From contig JAFGDW010000098.1 in the NCBI GenBank assembly GCA_016931935.1, forward strand, positions 1 through 43,473: a stretch of DNA of 43,473 nucleotides, written 5' to 3'. Each line of letters starts with the position of its first letter. Position 1 is the stretch's first letter. Below, in pieces: positions 41,430-43,473 of this stretch. This DNA comes from Candidatus Zhuqueibacterota bacterium. Its GTDB lineage: Bacteria > Zhuqueibacterota > Zhuqueibacteria > Thermofontimicrobiales > Thiofontviventaceae. A program made the position numbers and the translations under genes. The notes below the pieces were generated by a model. It ran no database searches. It saw nothing but the letters and a program-made list of their open reading frames with translations, and was not told where the DNA came from.

Positions 41430-41458
41430 TTGACAACCCTCTGTTATTGTTGTATATT
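41430..41458 (+). promoter_or_regulatory. Promoter of the nitroreductase gene, TTGACA-N17-TATATT
   Basis: TTGACA (41430-41435), 17 bases, TATATT (41453-41458), about 90 bases before the ATG at 41549. It probably also serves the sugar dehydrogenase gene that follows. Confidence 0.75.
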
Positions 41459-41548
41459 GACCCTACACCCGATAACAACTTCCAGTTAGTTCATAGTAAA
41501 ATTACGTCAATCAAACATTTTTAATCTTAATTGGTAAGGGAAAATACT

Positions 41549-42061
41549 ATGTCACTTTTAACAATTATGCGTGATCGCTACAGCGTTCGTGCGTATCAGA
41601 ACAAGCCTGTCGAAAATGAAAAATTACGTAAATTACTCGAGGCCGCTAATCTCGCACCAACTGCAGTCAATTTCCAACCATTCCGAATTATGCTATTGAA
41701 GACCGCCGAGCGCAAGGAAGAGCTCCAACGAATTTACCACCGAACCTGGTTTACGGAAGCGCCGATTATCATTGCGATGGTTGCAGTCAAATCGGAATCG
41801 TGGACGCGTAAAGATGGCCGTAATTATGTGGATGTGGACGCAGCAATTGCTATGGATCACCTCATTCTTGAGGCCACCGAACTCGGACTGGGCACCTGCT
41901 GGATCGCTAATTTTGATGTTAACGTGGCGCGCGAAGTCCTGGGCTTGCCTGACGATGTTGAGCCGCTCATTTTTACCCCGCTTGGTTATCCTGCTGATGA
42001 ACAGAAACCGAAAAAACGGAAAGCATTGTCGGAAGTGGTAATGTATGATAAATGGAGTTAA
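41549..42061 (+). CDS. Nitroreductase-family flavoprotein
   Basis: A 170-residue FMN-dependent oxidoreductase of the nitroreductase superfamily, cytosolic and usually dimeric. FMN contacts are suggested by RYSVRAYQ at 10-17, the phrase LAPTAVNFQPFR at 35-46, LGLGTCWIAN and PLGYPADEQKP near the C-terminus. It is shorter than the classic 200-220 residue enzymes, as in many single-domain members. The substrate cannot be told from sequence; quinones, enones or nitro-compounds are all known for the family. AAGGG lies eight bases before the ATG at 41549; the TTG at 41531 upstream is not preferred. The sugar dehydrogenase gene follows 40 bases later on the same strand. Confidence 0.85.
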   Translation: MSLLTIMRDRYSVRAYQNKPVENEKLRKLLEAANLAPTAVNFQPFRIMLLKTAERKEELQRIYHRTWFTEAPIIIAMVAVKSESWTRKDGRNYVDVDAAIAMDHLILEATELGLGTCWIANFDVNVAREVLGLPDDVEPLIFTPLGYPADEQKPKKRKALSEVVMYDKWS

Positions 42062-42101
42062 ATCCGGTTTATCAACATCTAAAAAATTAGGGAGGTTGGA
42101 A

Positions 42102-43361
42102 ATGAAGGTAATGTATAGATTGTTTATCATATTTGCTCTTTCCTTAATGGCAGGGCGTGTTTCTGCCGAAGAACCTATAATCTTTAAACTACCCGTCGGA
42201 TTTCAAGCCACCGTTGTGGCCGACAATCTTGGCCGGGCACGGCATATTGCTGTCAGTGAAAATGGCGATATTTATGTCCGCCTGAATACTGCTAAAAGTG
42301 GTTATGGGGTTGTTGCCCTGCGCGATACCAATGGCGATGGTGTCGCCGATATTCGTCGTGTATTTGATGATACTGGCGGCACCGGCATCGAGGTGCAAAT
42401 TGGTTATCTTTACATCTCATCCGATACGGATCTGTATCGTTACAAATTAATTCCGGGTGAATTGCAGCCGGCGGCACCGCGTGAAGTTGTCATCGCGAAC
42501 TTTCCGGATCAACGGCAGCACCGGGCGAAGTCATTGGCGTTGGACAATGCGGGAAATTTATATGTGAATATTGGTGGTCCGTCCAATGCATGTCAGGAAG
42601 ATTTACGTACGCCGGGTTCTCCCGGCATGGACCCGTGTCCGCAACTGGAAAAGCACGCCGGTATCTGGCAATTTAAAGCCGGTGTGTTAAATCAGACCCA
42701 GGATGCCAACGGTCATCGCTATTCCTCCGGGATTCGCAATTCAGTGGCGATCGCATGGAATCCGGTGGCTGATGCGTTGTACGTTGTGCAACATGGGCGC
42801 GATCAGTTGGATACGCTTTGGCCCAGGGAATTCAATAAAGAAGAAAACGCTGATTTGCCGGCGGAAGAATTTCTGTTGCTTCATGACGGCGCCAATTTTG
42901 GCTGGCCGTATTGTTACTACGATCCGTATCAAAAGAAAAAAGTATTGGCCCCTGAGTATGGCGGCGACGGAAAAATCCAGGGCCGCTGCGAAGACGCCGA
43001 ACCTCCGATCATGGCGTTTCCGGCCCACTGGGCGCCGAATGACCTGATTTTCTACACCGGCAAGCAATTCCCCAAGCGCTATTATGGCGGCGCTTTCATT
43101 GCCTTTCATGGTTCATGGAATCGCGCCCCCCTGCCACAGCGGGGATATAATGTCGTATTTGTCCCGTTTAAAGGCCAGAAGCCGTCCGGACCGTACGAAG
43201 TATTTGCGGATGGATTTGCCGGCAAGGAAAACTTCACCAGCCCGAGCAAAGCTATTCACCGCCCAATGGGACTTGCTCAATCCCCGGATGGCGCTCTTTA
43301 TGTTGTTGATTCAGTCCGCGGCTGTTTGTGGAAAATTACGTATTCTGGCCAAATGGAATGA
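42102..43361 (+). CDS. Exported PQQ-type sugar (sorbosone) dehydrogenase-like protein
   Basis: A 419-residue exported beta-propeller of the glucose/sorbosone dehydrogenase group, which oxidises sugars with PQQ in the periplasm. A signal peptide ends around GRVSA. Conserved text includes SGIRNSVAIAWNPVADALYV, HGRDQLDTLWP, FGWPYCYYDPY, then AFPAHWAPNDLIFYTG and FIAFHGSWNRAPLPQRGYN. The histidine in QHGRDQL and the GSWNR phrase are typical of the family. Length is normal. The start at 42102 has GGGAGG six bases upstream and begins the signal peptide; the frame itself opens at 42045 inside the preceding gene. It lies 40 bases after the nitroreductase, probably in one operon. No PQQ-synthesis genes are in the window, so cofactor supply is open. 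Confidence 0.87.
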   Translation: MKVMYRLFIIFALSLMAGRVSAEEPIIFKLPVGFQATVVADNLGRARHIAVSENGDIYVRLNTAKSGYGVVALRDTNGDGVADIRRVFDDTGGTGIEVQIGYLYISSDTDLYRYKLIPGELQPAAPREVVIANFPDQRQHRAKSLALDNAGNLYVNIGGPSNACQEDLRTPGSPGMDPCPQLEKHAGIWQFKAGVLNQTQDANGHRYSSGIRNSVAIAWNPVADALYVVQHGRDQLDTLWPREFNKEENADLPAEEFLLLHDGANFGWPYCYYDPYQKKKVLAPEYGGDGKIQGRCEDAEPPIMAFPAHWAPNDLIFYTGKQFPKRYYGGAFIAFHGSWNRAPLPQRGYNVVFVPFKGQKPSGPYEVFADGFAGKENFTSPSKAIHRPMGLAQSPDGALYVVDSVRGCLWKITYSGQME

Positions 43362-43387
43362 TGATTGAGAATCACCAAAAACTGACA

Positions 43388-43473
43388 GGGGCTGTATCAA
43401 AAGTCTTGTCAAGCTTCATCCTGAGCGTAGTCGAAGGATGATAACTTACGATAAAACAACATGCTTCGACTTC
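43388..43473. mobile_element. MITE-like element family B, partial copy 2
   Basis: GGGGCTGTATCAAAAGTC at 43388-43405 is the exact reverse complement of the inner arm at 20863-20880. The text after it (GTCGAAGGATGATAAC, then CATGCTTCGACTTC) aligns with the interior of that element in reverse, with a deletion of about 35 bases. The window ends before the other end of the element. Confidence 0.65.

Noticed and set aside
1-43473. tRNA, rRNA and CRISPR genes
   Set aside because: I looked in the intergenic stretches for the T-loop consensus GGTTCGAATCC, rRNA signature text and repeat-spacer arrays and saw none. A computational scan would be more sensitive.

Overview
The window looks like a piece of a chromosome from the Fibrobacterota-Chlorobiota-Bacteroidota side of the bacteria, most likely a candidate-phylum lineage such as KSB1 or Calditrichota. 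This is inference from gene families, not a phylogeny. The supporting marks are a GWxTD-domain protein, a PorV/UPF0164-like outer-membrane protein, a secreted protein with a YPNPFNP-type C-terminal sorting domain, TonB receptors with N-terminal carboxypeptidase-regulatory-like domains, and a system I cytochrome c maturation operon. Intergenic DNA is AT-rich and carries several families of short palindromic repeats. I saw no rRNA, tRNA, CRISPR array, phage or transposase gene.

Region by region. 1-5113 (minus strand): a DEGD-repeat secreted protein, an NAD-dependent epimerase, and a large protein joining bactofilin-like beta-solenoid repeats to an Omp85-type barrel. 5412-6157 (plus): an RsbW-like kinase and a STAS antagonist, divergent from the barrel gene. 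6158-8021: mostly non-coding, with one orphan DUF6090-like membrane protein. 8022-20529 (minus): an envelope block consisting of a secreted EF-hand/YPNP protein, a secreted OB-fold protein with a sorting domain, a lipoprotein, then a tight operon of TonB receptor, PorV-like protein and NHL-propeller lipoprotein. 21672-25689 (plus): a second TonB receptor and a type I phosphodiesterase. 26450-29775: a GWxTD protein converging on a receiver-PAS-GAF-GAF protein. 30087-32294 (minus): a three-gene operon of DUF3795, DUF362-ferredoxin and Nif3 proteins. 32442-36090 (plus): a DUF4412 protein and a hybrid histidine kinase. 36622-40037 (plus): ccmC-ccmD-ccmE-ccmF. 40322-43361 (plus): a CaCA-type exchanger, a nitroreductase and a PQQ-type sugar dehydrogenase.

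How the parts may work together. Most genes concern the cell envelope: outer-membrane barrels and their solenoid partners, TonB uptake, type IX-like secretion cargo with a PorV-like factor, and heme delivery to exported cytochromes c. Two signalling systems (partner switching and histidine kinase/receiver) sit among them. The points I would check first are the bactofilin-like/Omp85 fusion and its solenoid neighbour, the CcmE with a Cys-x-x-x-Tyr motif in place of the usual heme-binding His, the DUF3795-DUF362-Nif3 operon, and two families of terminal-inverted-repeat elements present in two copies each.

Promoters are unusually easy to see: seven sites match TTGACA/TTGACT/TTGATT, 17 bases, then TATATT, TATTAT or TATATA, most of them placed sensibly before genes. 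All coordinates and starts were worked out by eye; where I moved a start inward from the longest reading frame, the reason is in the entry.
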